A stretch of DNA of 9,630 bases from an uncultured Collinsella sp. GTDB taxonomy: Bacteria; Actinomycetota; Coriobacteriia; Coriobacteriales; Coriobacteriaceae. This document shows, piece by piece, positions 1 to 6,719 of the stretch. Each line of letters starts with the position of its first letter. Position 1 is the stretch's first letter. The notes beneath the pieces were generated by a model, which was not told the origin of the DNA, searched no databases, and saw nothing but the letters and a program-made list of their open reading frames with translations. Made by a program: the position numbers and the translations under genes. The stretch covers positions 1 through 9,630 of the forward strand of contig CABSMZ010000062.1 in assembly GCA_902478875.1 (NCBI GenBank), in the 5' to 3' direction.

Positions 1-16
1 TTGTTCACGCCCTTAC

Positions 17-50
17 ACAAAAAGAGCGCCCCGCTGCGCAGGACGCTCTT
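17..50 (-). terminator. Rho-independent terminator after rpsO
   Basis: Read on the minus strand, AAGAGCG (50-44) pairs with CGCTCTT (28-22). One C/A mismatch follows, then two more G-C pairs close a nine-base loop. The stem runs into a short T tract (23-19, TTTTT) and then GTGT. It begins 15 bases past the rpsO stop codon. The plus-strand reading has no T tract after the stem, so it should work only for minus-strand transcription. It probably ends the rpsO transcript and may also end read-through from recO. Confidence 0.8.
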
Positions 51-65
51 AGCATGTACAAATCC

Positions 66-344
66 TTACTGGATGTTGTCGCGGATGCCCAGAGCCTTGA
101 TGAGCTCACGGTACTCGACGATGTCGCTCTTCTTGATGTAGGAGAGAAGACGACGACGACGACCGACGAGCATGAGCAGGCCACGACGGGTGTGGAAGTC
201 CTTCTGGTGGGACTTCATGTGCTCGGTCAGCTCCTTGATGCGCTCGGTCAGGATGGCGACCTGAACCTTGGGGTTGCCGGTGTCGACCGGGGTGTTACCG
301 AACTGGGCAGTCAGCTCCGCCTTGCGCTCTTTGGAAACAGTCAT
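66..344 (-). CDS. rpsO: 30S ribosomal protein S15
   Basis: Ribosomal protein S15 is a primary binder of 16S rRNA in the central domain of the small subunit and nucleates platform assembly. The 92-residue product is close to the usual 89. The family signature is clear: DTGNPKVQVAILT near residues 21-33, then RIKELTEHMKSHQKDFHTRR (35-54), and the basic stretch GRRRRLLSYIKK (61-72). The start is the ATG at 344, where AAAGGTGA (356-349) gives a ribosome binding site at normal spacing. The frame is open upstream to 440, but the extra 32 residues are unlike S15 and lie in the leader. A terminator follows directly, and a 138-base gap separates the gene from recO, so it probably has its own promoter. 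In many bacteria pnp follows rpsO; here that position lies outside the window. Confidence 0.97.
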   Translation of the reverse strand: MTVSKERKAELTAQFGNTPVDTGNPKVQVAILTERIKELTEHMKSHQKDFHTRRGLLMLVGRRRRLLSYIKKSDIVEYRELIKALGIRDNIQ

Positions 345-364
345 TGTTTCACCTTTCGTTTTAC

Positions 365-390
365 GTCGCCCACGGGCGACTCGATTCGCC
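365..390 (-). promoter_or_regulatory. Structured rpsO leader, competing hairpins
   Basis: Two hairpins in the rpsO 5' leader cannot form together. Hairpin A pairs GGCGA (390-386) with TCGCC (379-375) across a six-base loop. Hairpin B pairs GTCGCC (380-375) with GGCGAC (370-365) across a CGTG tetraloop. Hairpin B ends 8 bases before the AAAGGTGA ribosome binding site. There is no T tract after it, so it is not a terminator. S15 is known to repress its own translation through leader RNA structures that differ between phyla, so an autoregulatory role is a reasonable inference, but I do not recognise a specific published motif here. Confidence 0.35.
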
Positions 391-449
391 TCGGACTGGG
401 AAGCCGCCGGTGGAGCGAGCAACCAAGGTCGAGGTACCAACAGGTCGGT

Positions 450-458
450 ATGTTACCA
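450..458 (-). promoter_or_regulatory. Possible extended -10 promoter for rpsO
   Basis: On the minus strand TGG-TAACAT (458-450) resembles an extended -10 element (TGn followed by a 4/6 match to TATAAT). No convincing -35 is seen at the expected distance. It lies in the only sizeable gap of the window, about 106 bases before the rpsO start. A start near 443 would give a leader of roughly 100 bases that includes the paired elements at 365-390. This is a weak match. Confidence 0.25.
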
Positions 459-482
459 CAAGCAGCCCGCGCCTGCGCATCA

Positions 483-1232
483 TCACCGACCCAACATGAA
501 TTCCATCGCACGGAGGCGCTGATCGGTGTGCGTCGCAGCCCACACATGCGAAAGCCCGAGCAAGAACGCCGCCGTATGCGGGTCGATTCGCTCGACCATG
601 AGAGCATCGAACGTCATAGACATGAGGGCGCGTAGCCACGCGACCTCACCGGTCGACACCAGCTCGGCACCCGGAACGCTCGACGCGCACGAGCCGCACA
701 TGAGCCCGCCGGCCCGTGGTGAAAAATACGACAGCATGGGGTCTCCGCACAGCACGCATGCCGAAAAATCGGGTCGGTAGCCAACGTGCGACAGCAGTTT
801 AAAGACAAAGGCCGCCACGAGCAGGTCCATATGTGCCGAGTCGAGCCCGCTGCCGACAAGCGTGAGCGCCCGCTGCGTGATGGCAAAGGTAAACGGGTCC
901 TCGGCGTCCTCGAATGAGCATACGCGCGCGACCTCGGCGATCGCGCTTGCAGCGCAGGTCGTCTCGTAATCGGGCGCAGCGCCGAGCGGAGCCTCCATAA
1001 GCTCGGCCTGGGAAACCACGTCGAGTGACCGTCCATGCGCGAGCAGCATATCGACGGTACAGAACAGCTCGCAGCGCGCAGCCAGGCGTCCACCGGGTTT
1101 GCGGGCGCCCTTTGCCACGGCACGAACCTGCCGACCCCGCTCGTCAAGCATCGTCAGGATCAGGTCCGTCTCTTTGAGCTTCGTCTTATCGAGGACGAGC
1201 ACCTTCGTACGATATGTCCGGGAGCCTGCCAT
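483..1232 (-). CDS. recO: DNA repair protein RecO
   Basis: RecO helps RecR load RecA onto SSB-coated single-stranded DNA in the RecFOR pathway and anneals complementary strands. The 249-residue length is typical. The N-terminal OB-fold region shows the family pattern YRTKVLVLDKTKLKETD (7-23), and ERGRQVRAVAKGARKP follows (31-46). A four-cysteine zinc site is present as C159-x2-C162 and C179-x2-C182, with the usual GYRPDF segment before it and an aromatic/glycine-rich loop between the pairs. The ATG at 1232 is the best start because the OB fold begins almost at once. Its ribosome binding site is poor: AAGGG overlaps the era stop codon and is separated from the ATG by about 12 bases of alternating G and C. 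Translation is therefore probably coupled to era, which ends 15 bases upstream. It is the last gene of the tight operon. Confidence 0.93.
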   Translation of the reverse strand: MAGSRTYRTKVLVLDKTKLKETDLILTMLDERGRQVRAVAKGARKPGGRLAARCELFCTVDMLLAHGRSLDVVSQAELMEAPLGAAPDYETTCAASAIAEVARVCSFEDAEDPFTFAITQRALTLVGSGLDSAHMDLLVAAFVFKLLSHVGYRPDFSACVLCGDPMLSYFSPRAGGLMCGSCASSVPGAELVSTGEVAWLRALMSMTFDALMVERIDPHTAAFLLGLSHVWAATHTDQRLRAMEFMLGR

Positions 1233-1247
1233 GCGCGCCGCGCGCCC

Positions 1248-2315
1248 TTAGTCCTCGGCGTTATAGCCAAAGCGGCGAATCTGGGCCTCGTCGTCACGCC
1301 AGCCGGCCTTGACCTTCACGTCCAGCTCCAAAAAGACCTGCGTACCAAAGATGCGTTCAAGGTCGCGACGGGCGTCGATGCCGATATGTTTGATCATCTC
1401 GCCGCCCTTTCCAATGATGATGCCCTTTTGGCCCTCACGCTCGACGTAAATGGTGGCGTGCACGCGCAGCACCTTCTTGGTCTGCTCGAGCGCATCGCAG
1501 ATCACGCCCACGGAGTGCGGGATCTCATCACGGGTGCGGCGCAAGACCTTCTCGCGCACAAACTCGGCAACGAGCGTCTCATCGGAAGCGTCGGTACCCA
1601 TGTCCTCGGGGAACCAACGCGGACCCTCGGGCAAAAAGTGCGCAACGGTCTCGATAAAGGCATCAACGTTGAAGTTCTTGACCGACGACGTCACGATCTC
1701 GTCGTCATACTCCATGAGCTCGTGGGCGGCCTTGAGCTGTTCCATAACCTGGGCGGGATCGGCCTCATCGGCCTTGGTGAGCACCAGGACCTTCTTGCAA
1801 CGGGCGCATCTGACGCGCTCGGCAACCCAAGCGTCTCCCCTGCCGATCGGCTTGGTGGCATCAATCAAAAACGCGACGACATCGACATCGTTCAGCTCGA
1901 ACAACGCGCTCTTGTTGAGCTCGGATCCCAGACCGTCCTTGGGCTTATGAATACCCGGGGTATCGACAAAGACTAGCTGGTAGCCGGGACGGTTGACGAC
2001 GGCGCGCATGCGGCGACGGGTCGTCTGAGCCACCGGCGAGGTGATGGCGACCTTTTTGCCATAGCAGGCATTAAGCAATGTGGATTTGCCTGCGTTGGGG
2101 CGTCCGACCAGGGCCACGAAGCCGCTGCGGAAACCAGGCTCAACGTCGCCAAAGCCCATAGGACCGTCGTCCTCGTCGCACAGGGCGTCGAGCTCCTCAT
2201 CGCTCATGCCCTCAAACGGGTCGAACTCCTCGACATCCTCGAGCCCCTCGGTATCCACCGCGTCCAAAGTCTCGTCGTCCAGGATCTCATCGGTAGGCAG
2301 CATATTGTCGGACAT
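1248..2315 (-). CDS. era: GTPase Era with acidic N-terminal extension
   Basis: Era is an essential GTPase that binds the 3' end of 16S rRNA through a KH domain and checks small-subunit maturation. The product has 355 residues against about 300 usually. Residues 1-60 are an extra segment with about 25 Asp/Glu and no Lys, Arg or His. The GTPase core follows: G1 GRPNAGKS (71-78), G3 DTPG (118-121), and G4 TKAD (180-183) in place of the usual NKxD. G5 is SSVK (210-213). The C-terminal KH domain carries GIIIGKGGE (298-306) and ends near GWRDDEAQIRRFGY. The ATG at 2315 has AAAGGG at good spacing, whereas the internal Met37 has a purine run only one base away, so the long form is favoured. The dgkA-like gene ends 12 bases upstream and recO starts 15 bases downstream. 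Confidence 0.95.
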   Translation of the reverse strand: MSDNMLPTDEILDDETLDAVDTEGLEDVEEFDPFEGMSDEELDALCDEDDGPMGFGDVEPGFRSGFVALVGRPNAGKSTLLNACYGKKVAITSPVAQTTRRRMRAVVNRPGYQLVFVDTPGIHKPKDGLGSELNKSALFELNDVDVVAFLIDATKPIGRGDAWVAERVRCARCKKVLVLTKADEADPAQVMEQLKAAHELMEYDDEIVTSSVKNFNVDAFIETVAHFLPEGPRWFPEDMGTDASDETLVAEFVREKVLRRTRDEIPHSVGVICDALEQTKKVLRVHATIYVEREGQKGIIIGKGGEMIKHIGIDARRDLERIFGTQVFLELDVKVKAGWRDDEAQIRRFGYNAED

Positions 2316-2327
2316 GGGAATCCCTTT

Positions 2328-2705
2328 CTAAATAAAGCCGAGCGCGTGGGCAAATACCAGCACGCCCACAATCGCGGCGGTGATGGAAAGAATGTATACA
2401 GAGGCGGCGGCGATGTCCTTCGCACGCTTGGCCAGCGGATGGAGCTCCTGGGTCGCCAGGTCGACGATAGACTCCATAGCGGTGTTGCACAGCTCCCCGT
2501 GAATCACCAGGCCACAACAGATGATAATCGTGGCCCACTCGGCAATGTCGAGGCCCACGATACAGCCGGCAATGACGGTGCACACGCCCGCCACGAGCAT
2601 GACCTTAATGTTGCGCTCGGTCTTGACGGCGGTGACGAAGCCCTCCATGGCGTAGGAAAACGACTTTAAGAAGGACGGATGGTCCTTGTTCGATCCGGGA
2701 ATCAT
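2328..2705 (-). CDS. dgkA: Diacylglycerol/undecaprenol kinase family protein
   Basis: This is a small integral-membrane lipid kinase of the DgkA family. In Gram-positive bacteria such proteins mainly phosphorylate undecaprenol to regenerate the cell-wall lipid carrier, whereas the E. coli enzyme uses diacylglycerol. The 125-residue product shows the family catalytic signature: E71, N74, A76, E78 and D82 in GELCNTAMESIVDL, then AKRAKDIAAASV (92-103). An early TERN motif (29-32) precedes the first membrane segment. Hydrophobic stretches at about 34-51, 55-71 and 99-122 fit three helices. The ATG at 2705 has GGAG six bases upstream, and the ybeY stop codon lies within that ribosome binding region, so translation is probably coupled. 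The position between ybeY and era is the usual one in Gram-positive genomes. Substrate choice cannot be read from the sequence. Confidence 0.92.
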   Translation of the reverse strand: MIPGSNKDHPSFLKSFSYAMEGFVTAVKTERNIKVMLVAGVCTVIAGCIVGLDIAEWATIIICCGLVIHGELCNTAMESIVDLATQELHPLAKRAKDIAAASVYILSITAAIVGVLVFAHALGFI

Positions 2706-2714
2706 AGACGGCTC

Positions 2715-3224
2715 CTAGTCGTGGGCGTGGTTGGTGATGGGGCCGACGTGGACTAGCTTGGGGTCCTCGCCGCGCTCGAGCGCCAGATCGCGCAGGATGG
2801 CGTCCTCGCGGGCCTCCATGACCTCGGCCTCGTCGTCCTCGATATGGTCATAGCCCAGCAGGTGCAGCATGCCGTGTACGAGCATCAGACGACACTCGTC
2901 AGCGGGGCTATTGCCAAAACCGGGGGCCTGACGGGCAATAACCTGCGGGGCCAAGATGATATCGCCGAGCTCGAGCGTCTCGTCGGCGGGAATATCCTCA
3001 TCAAAGGCCGAGTCGCATTCAAACGAGAGCACATCGGTGGTGCGGTCGATACCGCGCCACTCGTGGTTGAGCTCATGCATCTCGTCCTCGTCGACATACG
3101 AAAGGGAAATCTCGACTTCACGCTCAACGCCCTCGGCGGCAAGCACAACCTCGCAGATGTGCTCCACCTCCTGCGCGTCGAGCAGCGTATCGAGCTCGGC
3201 ATCGTTGCTGATCAATACACTCAA
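2715..3224 (-). CDS. ybeY: Endoribonuclease YbeY (rRNA maturation)
   Basis: YbeY is a zinc-dependent endoribonuclease implicated in 16S rRNA 3'-end processing and ribosome quality control. The zinc motif HGMLHLLGYDH spans residues 117-127, giving H117, H121 and H127 as metal ligands. The conserved basic region RGIDRTTDVLSF (57-68) includes the Arg commonly linked to activity. The length, 169 residues, is normal, with an acidic N-terminal part. The start is a TTG at 3224 with a strong AAAGGAG five bases upstream; there is no nearby ATG in frame. That TTG overlaps the phoH stop in the tetranucleotide TTGA, a four-base overlap typical of translational coupling. YbeY is known to work with Era, S11 and YbeZ/PhoH, and phoH and era are both in this operon. 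Confidence 0.96.
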   Translation of the reverse strand: MSVLISNDAELDTLLDAQEVEHICEVVLAAEGVEREVEISLSYVDEDEMHELNHEWRGIDRTTDVLSFECDSAFDEDIPADETLELGDIILAPQVIARQAPGFGNSPADECRLMLVHGMLHLLGYDHIEDDEAEVMEAREDAILRDLALERGEDPKLVHVGPITNHAHD

Positions 3225-4207
3225 CGGGACTCCTTTCGGTCACGTACGCGTTTCTCGCGCACATCATCATAAGTATCGTATGCCTCGACGATACGACCCA
3301 CCAGGGCATGGCGCACCACGTCGGCACGCTCGAGGTGCGAAAATGCGACATCATCGACACGGCCCAAAATCTTCTCGACATCCGCCAAACCACCACGACG
3401 ACCCACCAGGTCACGCTGGCTCAGGTCGCCGGTAATCACGAACTTGGAGTTGAATCCCAGGCGCGTCAGGAACATCTTCATCTGCTCGGGCGTGGTATTT
3501 TGCGCCTCGTCGAGCACCACGAAGGCATCACTCAGCGTGCGGCCGCGCATGTAGGCAAGCGGGGCGATCTCGATCACGCCGCGCTCCATAAGGTCATCGG
3601 TGCGCTCGCGATCCATCATGTCAAAAAGGGCGTCGTAAAGCGGACGCATGTAGGGATCGATCTTTTCCTCGAGGGTGCCGGGCAAAAACCCCAGATTCTC
3701 CCCCGCCTCGACAACCGGACGCGTCAAGATCAGACGGCCCACCTCGTGACGCTTGAGCGCGGCAACGGCGAGCGCCATAGCCAGATAGGTCTTACCGGTA
3801 CCGGCAGGACCCAAGCCAAACGTGATGGCATGCGAGCGGATGGCATCCACATAGCGCTTTTGCCCGAGCGTCTTGGGGCGAATGACGCGGCCGCGATACG
3901 AAAGCAGCACGTCATCGCGAAGCGACGTAGCCTCGTGCTCACCGTCGCGCAAGACGGCCAGGCAGCGAGAGACATCGTCGGCAGACAGCGTGCGCCCGGC
4001 GGCCGCCTCGCGAAAAGCGTGCTCGAAAAAGCGCGCCACGAGTTCGACCTCGTCCGGGTCGCCGCTCACGGAGATGCTATCGCCACGGGCGACCACATGG
4101 GCGCGAACCAAGCTCTCAAGCGCACGAAGGACGCCGTCGCCGGCGCCCAAAACGCGCGAGGGATCAATTCCCTCGGGAACGGTAAGTCTAATCTTCGAGG
4201 CTTCCAT
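3221..4207 (-). CDS. phoH: PhoH family ATPase (YbeZ-like)
   Basis: PhoH/YbeZ proteins are P-loop ATPases with an RNA-helicase-like fold, commonly encoded beside ybeY and thought to assist it in rRNA metabolism. From the chosen start the product has 328 residues. Walker A is GPAGTGKT (133-140), Walker B is VVLDEAQ (230-236), and the sensor-like TGDLSQ is at 259-264. The N-terminal 100 residues fit the family's RNA-binding-like region (SISVSGDPDEVE). The frame is open up to 4312, but the ATG at 4207 begins a typical PhoH N terminus (MEASKIRLTVPEG) and has AGGGAGG three bases upstream. The longer reading would overlap mtaB by 125 bases. With the ATG the overlap with mtaB is 20 bases; at the other end the stop overlaps ybeY by four. 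Confidence 0.95.
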   Translation of the reverse strand: MEASKIRLTVPEGIDPSRVLGAGDGVLRALESLVRAHVVARGDSISVSGDPDEVELVARFFEHAFREAAAGRTLSADDVSRCLAVLRDGEHEATSLRDDVLLSYRGRVIRPKTLGQKRYVDAIRSHAITFGLGPAGTGKTYLAMALAVAALKRHEVGRLILTRPVVEAGENLGFLPGTLEEKIDPYMRPLYDALFDMMDRERTDDLMERGVIEIAPLAYMRGRTLSDAFVVLDEAQNTTPEQMKMFLTRLGFNSKFVITGDLSQRDLVGRRGGLADVEKILGRVDDVAFSHLERADVVRHALVGRIVEAYDTYDDVREKRVRDRKESR

Positions 4208-5480
4208 GAACCTCCCTGCGTGCATGGACCAAGCCGGAATCATCGACTCCGATGATAGCAACATCGAGCAGGCACGGGGCTGTAAGTCCACAGGTATCGT
4301 CAAGACGGGCATGATGGAACGAGCCGAGCGTCAGGTTGTCACCATACTCGAGCACGGCACGCTCGACCGTGCCCACGCGACGACGAGCGTCGGCAATAGC
4401 GAGCTCCTGTGCGGCGGCCCGCATACGGCGGCTGCGCTCGGCCATAACCTCGGGTGGCACCTGGTCGGGCATGTCGGCAGCAAGGGTACCGGGACGCTTG
4501 CTGTAGCGGAACACGTGCATACGCGCGAAACCCACACGGCGGCACAGCGCCAGCGATTCCTCGAACTCCTCGTCCGTCTCACCGGGAAAACCGACGATGA
4601 CATCGCACGAAAGGGACGCCTGGGGCAAGTTGGCGCGAATCATACGCACCGTGTCCTCAAAGGCCTCGGCGCTATAGGGACGGCCCATGCGATGCAGGGT
4701 CGCCGTGCAGCCGGACTGCACGGGCAGGTGCAAAAACGGGGCGATACGCTGCGGGTAGCGCGCCATAACCTTAAGCAGGCGCTCGGAGATATCCATGGGC
4801 TCGACCGAGGAAATGCGCACATGCGGAATAGACGTGCGCTCCATGATGGCCTCGAGCAGCTCATCGATTTCGACGTGCTCGTCGGTCGCGCTCTTGCCAT
4901 CGTAGGCACCCAGGTTCACACCGGTCAGCACCACCTCGGGCACGCCGGCCTCCTGGGCCTCGCGAACTTGCTCGAGCACGGACTCGACGGGCACGGAGCG
5001 CTCGGGGCCGCGTGCCTTCCACACAATGCAATAGGTGCAGCGATGGTTGCAGCCGTCCTGAATCTTCACGCCCAGGCGAGAGCGACCGAGCGCATCGACC
5101 ACCTCGCCATCGCTGCAGGCGGGAACGCTATCGGATTCGACACCCAGCACCTCGCAGACGCGCTCGGCGACATCGATCTTGGACGGCTCGGCGATCACGC
5201 GATCGGAGAGCTCCAGCAACTCCTCGGGATGCAGGTTGACGACGCAGCCGGTTACGACCACGTAAGGCTCGCCCGGATAGGCCAGCGCATGACGGACGGC
5301 CTTACGGGTCTTGGCCTCGGCCTCGCCCGTAACGGCACAGGTGTTAATGACGATCAGATCGGCATCCTGGGGATCCACAATAGCAAAGCCCAGACGCATA
5401 AGATCGGCAGTGATACGGTCAGACTCAACCCGGTTGACGCGGCAGCCGAGGTTGACGACGGAAATATGGGGTGCGAGCAC
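4188..5480 (-). CDS. mtaB: tRNA t6A37 methylthiotransferase MtaB
   Basis: MtaB is a radical-SAM methylthiotransferase that converts t6A37 to ms2t6A in tRNAs reading ANN codons. The 430-residue product has the full domain order. An N-terminal UPF0004 domain has cluster ligands C13, C48 and C79 (NLGCRVN, INTCAVT, VTGCVV). The radical-SAM core has C144-x3-C148-x2-C151 in DGCNHRCTYC. A C-terminal TRAM-like domain covers about 367-430. LPVQSGC and DVIVGFPGET are also family motifs. The segment after the SAM cysteines reads CIVWKARGPERS, where family members I recall have a Pro near that point. Start is GTG at 5480 with AAGGAG five bases upstream; the dnaJ stop is 9 bases before it. Residues pairing tRNA specificity are not distinguishable by eye, so MtaB rather than MiaB rests on NLGCRVN and the dnaJ/phoH neighbourhood. 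Confidence 0.93.
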   Translation of the reverse strand: MLAPHISVVNLGCRVNRVESDRITADLMRLGFAIVDPQDADLIVINTCAVTGEAEAKTRKAVRHALAYPGEPYVVVTGCVVNLHPEELLELSDRVIAEPSKIDVAERVCEVLGVESDSVPACSDGEVVDALGRSRLGVKIQDGCNHRCTYCIVWKARGPERSVPVESVLEQVREAQEAGVPEVVLTGVNLGAYDGKSATDEHVEIDELLEAIMERTSIPHVRISSVEPMDISERLLKVMARYPQRIAPFLHLPVQSGCTATLHRMGRPYSAEAFEDTVRMIRANLPQASLSCDVIVGFPGETDEEFEESLALCRRVGFARMHVFRYSKRPGTLAADMPDQVPPEVMAERSRRMRAAAQELAIADARRRVGTVERAVLEYGDNLTLGSFHHARLDDTCGLTAPCLLDVAIIGVDDSGLVHARREVHGSLED

Positions 5481-5489
5481 GCGGGCTCC

Positions 5490-6638
5490 TTAATCGAGGA
5501 TATCGTCGAGGGCACTCTTGATACGGTCGGTCACCGACTTCTTACCAGAAGCGACGTCATCGCCCATCTCATCGGCAAAAGCACGGAGCAGTTCGCGTTG
5601 CTTATTGGAAAGATTGGTGGGAACGACCACGCGCAGTTGCACGATCAGGCGGCCACGCGAACCGCCACCGCCAATGCGCGGCATGCCGTAATTATTGACG
5701 CTCACGGTGTCGCCGTACTGGGCGCCGGCGGGAACCGTCACCTTAACGACCTCGTCGGGCATAATGCCCTCGACCTCGATCTCGCAGCCGAGCGCAGCCT
5801 GCGCAATCGAGATATCGCTCACCAGGTATAGGTCGTCACCGTTGCGCTTAAAGCGCTCATGGTCGGCAACGCGCACGTTGACAATCAGGTCGCCCGAAGG
5901 CTCGCCGCGAAGGCCGGCCTCGCCAAAGCCGCTCACGCGCAGCTGGCGACCGGTCGAAACGCCGGCGGAAATATCGATGTCGATCTTTTCGTGCGAAGGC
6001 GTGCGGCCCTGGCCGTCACAGGTCTCGCAGGGATGATCGATGACCGTGCCCTCGCCGTGGCAGTCGGGGCAAGGCGAAGAGGACTGGACCTGGCCCAAAA
6101 AAGAGCGCTGGACCGTGGTGACATAGCCCGTGCCGTGGCAGCGGCTGCACTGTTTTTCGGTCGCACCGTCAGCCTTGCCCGTACCGTTGCAATCCTCGCA
6201 GGGAGCAAGGCGGTCATAGCTGATCGTCTTTTTGCAGCCGAGCGCCGCCTCCTCGAGCGTCACCGAAAGCGAGATGGCCATGTCACGTCCGCGACGACGC
6301 TCACGACGGCTGCGGGCGCCACCGCCGGCACCGCCGCCAAAGAACGACGAGAACAAGTCGTCCATGCCCATGCCACCAAAGATATCGTTGATATCGACGT
6401 AGCCCGAACCACCAGGGCCGTCGGCAGTGCCGTAACGGTCGTAGTTAGCACGCTTCTGCTCATCGGAAAGAACGGAATAGGCCTCGTTGAGCTCCTTGAA
6501 CTTGGCCTCGGCCTCGGGGTCGTCCGAAACATCCGGATGTACGGTACGGGCCTTCTTTAGAAACGCACGCTTAATCGTCCGCGCGTCGGCATCCCTGTCG
6601 ACGCCAAGCACCTCGTAGTAATCCCTATTTTCCGACAC
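5490..6638 (-). CDS. dnaJ: Chaperone protein DnaJ (canonical)
   Basis: DnaJ is the Hsp40 co-chaperone that delivers unfolded clients to DnaK and stimulates its ATPase. The 382-residue product is a complete class A J protein. The J domain is at about 5-70 with HPD at 34-36. A Gly/Phe-rich linker contains a DIF motif (VDINDIFGG, 81-89), and a basic patch follows (RSRRERRRGR, 109-118). Four CxxCxGxG repeats begin at 147, 164, 190 and 204, splitting CTD I. A full CTD II follows (about 258-340), with a C-terminal dimerisation helix region. The start chosen is GTG at 6638 with AAGGA seven bases upstream; the frame extends to 6704, but those 22 residues are not DnaJ-like. The gene is immediately upstream of mtaB. 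No dnaK, grpE or hrcA is in the window. The 81-base gap before it may hold a promoter. Confidence 0.95.
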   Translation of the reverse strand: MSENRDYYEVLGVDRDADARTIKRAFLKKARTVHPDVSDDPEAEAKFKELNEAYSVLSDEQKRANYDRYGTADGPGGSGYVDINDIFGGMGMDDLFSSFFGGGAGGGARSRRERRRGRDMAISLSVTLEEAALGCKKTISYDRLAPCEDCNGTGKADGATEKQCSRCHGTGYVTTVQRSFLGQVQSSSPCPDCHGEGTVIDHPCETCDGQGRTPSHEKIDIDISAGVSTGRQLRVSGFGEAGLRGEPSGDLIVNVRVADHERFKRNGDDLYLVSDISIAQAALGCEIEVEGIMPDEVVKVTVPAGAQYGDTVSVNNYGMPRIGGGGSRGRLIVQLRVVVPTNLSNKQRELLRAFADEMGDDVASGKKSVTDRIKSALDDILD

Positions 6639-6659
6639 GACCGAATCCTTCCGACTTTC

Positions 6660-6688
6660 ATTATTGTCACAGTGCGTCCTATACCCAA
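6660..6688 (-). promoter_or_regulatory. Possible internal promoter before dnaJ
   Basis: In the 81-base gap between the two DnaJ-type genes the minus strand has TTGGGT (6688-6683), a 17-base spacer, and AATAAT (6665-6660). The -10 matches TATAAT at five of six positions, the -35 only at three. Transcription would begin near 6653, giving a short leader to the GTG at 6638. No CIRCE (TTAGCACTC-N9-GAGTGCTAA) or HAIR-type inverted repeat is visible nearby. Confidence 0.3.
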
Positions 6689-6719
6689 GCTGGGGCGGCC
6701 GCAAACAGAGGGTTTGATG

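Noticed and set aside
365..380. The perfect six-pair hairpin as a terminator for recO
   Set aside because: On the minus strand it is followed by GTAAAACG, not a T tract, and it sits just before the rpsO ribosome binding site. A leader element is more likely.
345..440. An N-terminally extended S15 starting at 440
   Set aside because: The extra 32 residues do not resemble S15, and the ATG at 344 has a well-placed ribosome binding site and the normal S15 start.
4208..4312. A PhoH start at 4312
   Set aside because: It would add 35 non-family residues inside mtaB. The ATG at 4207 has AGGGAGG upstream and a typical PhoH N terminus.
3873..5831. A 652-codon open frame on the plus strand opposite phoH, mtaB and dnaJ
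   Set aside because: It is antisense to three clear genes, has no recognisable domain, and is rich in His, Gly, Ala and Leu, as expected from the complement of high-GC coding sequence.
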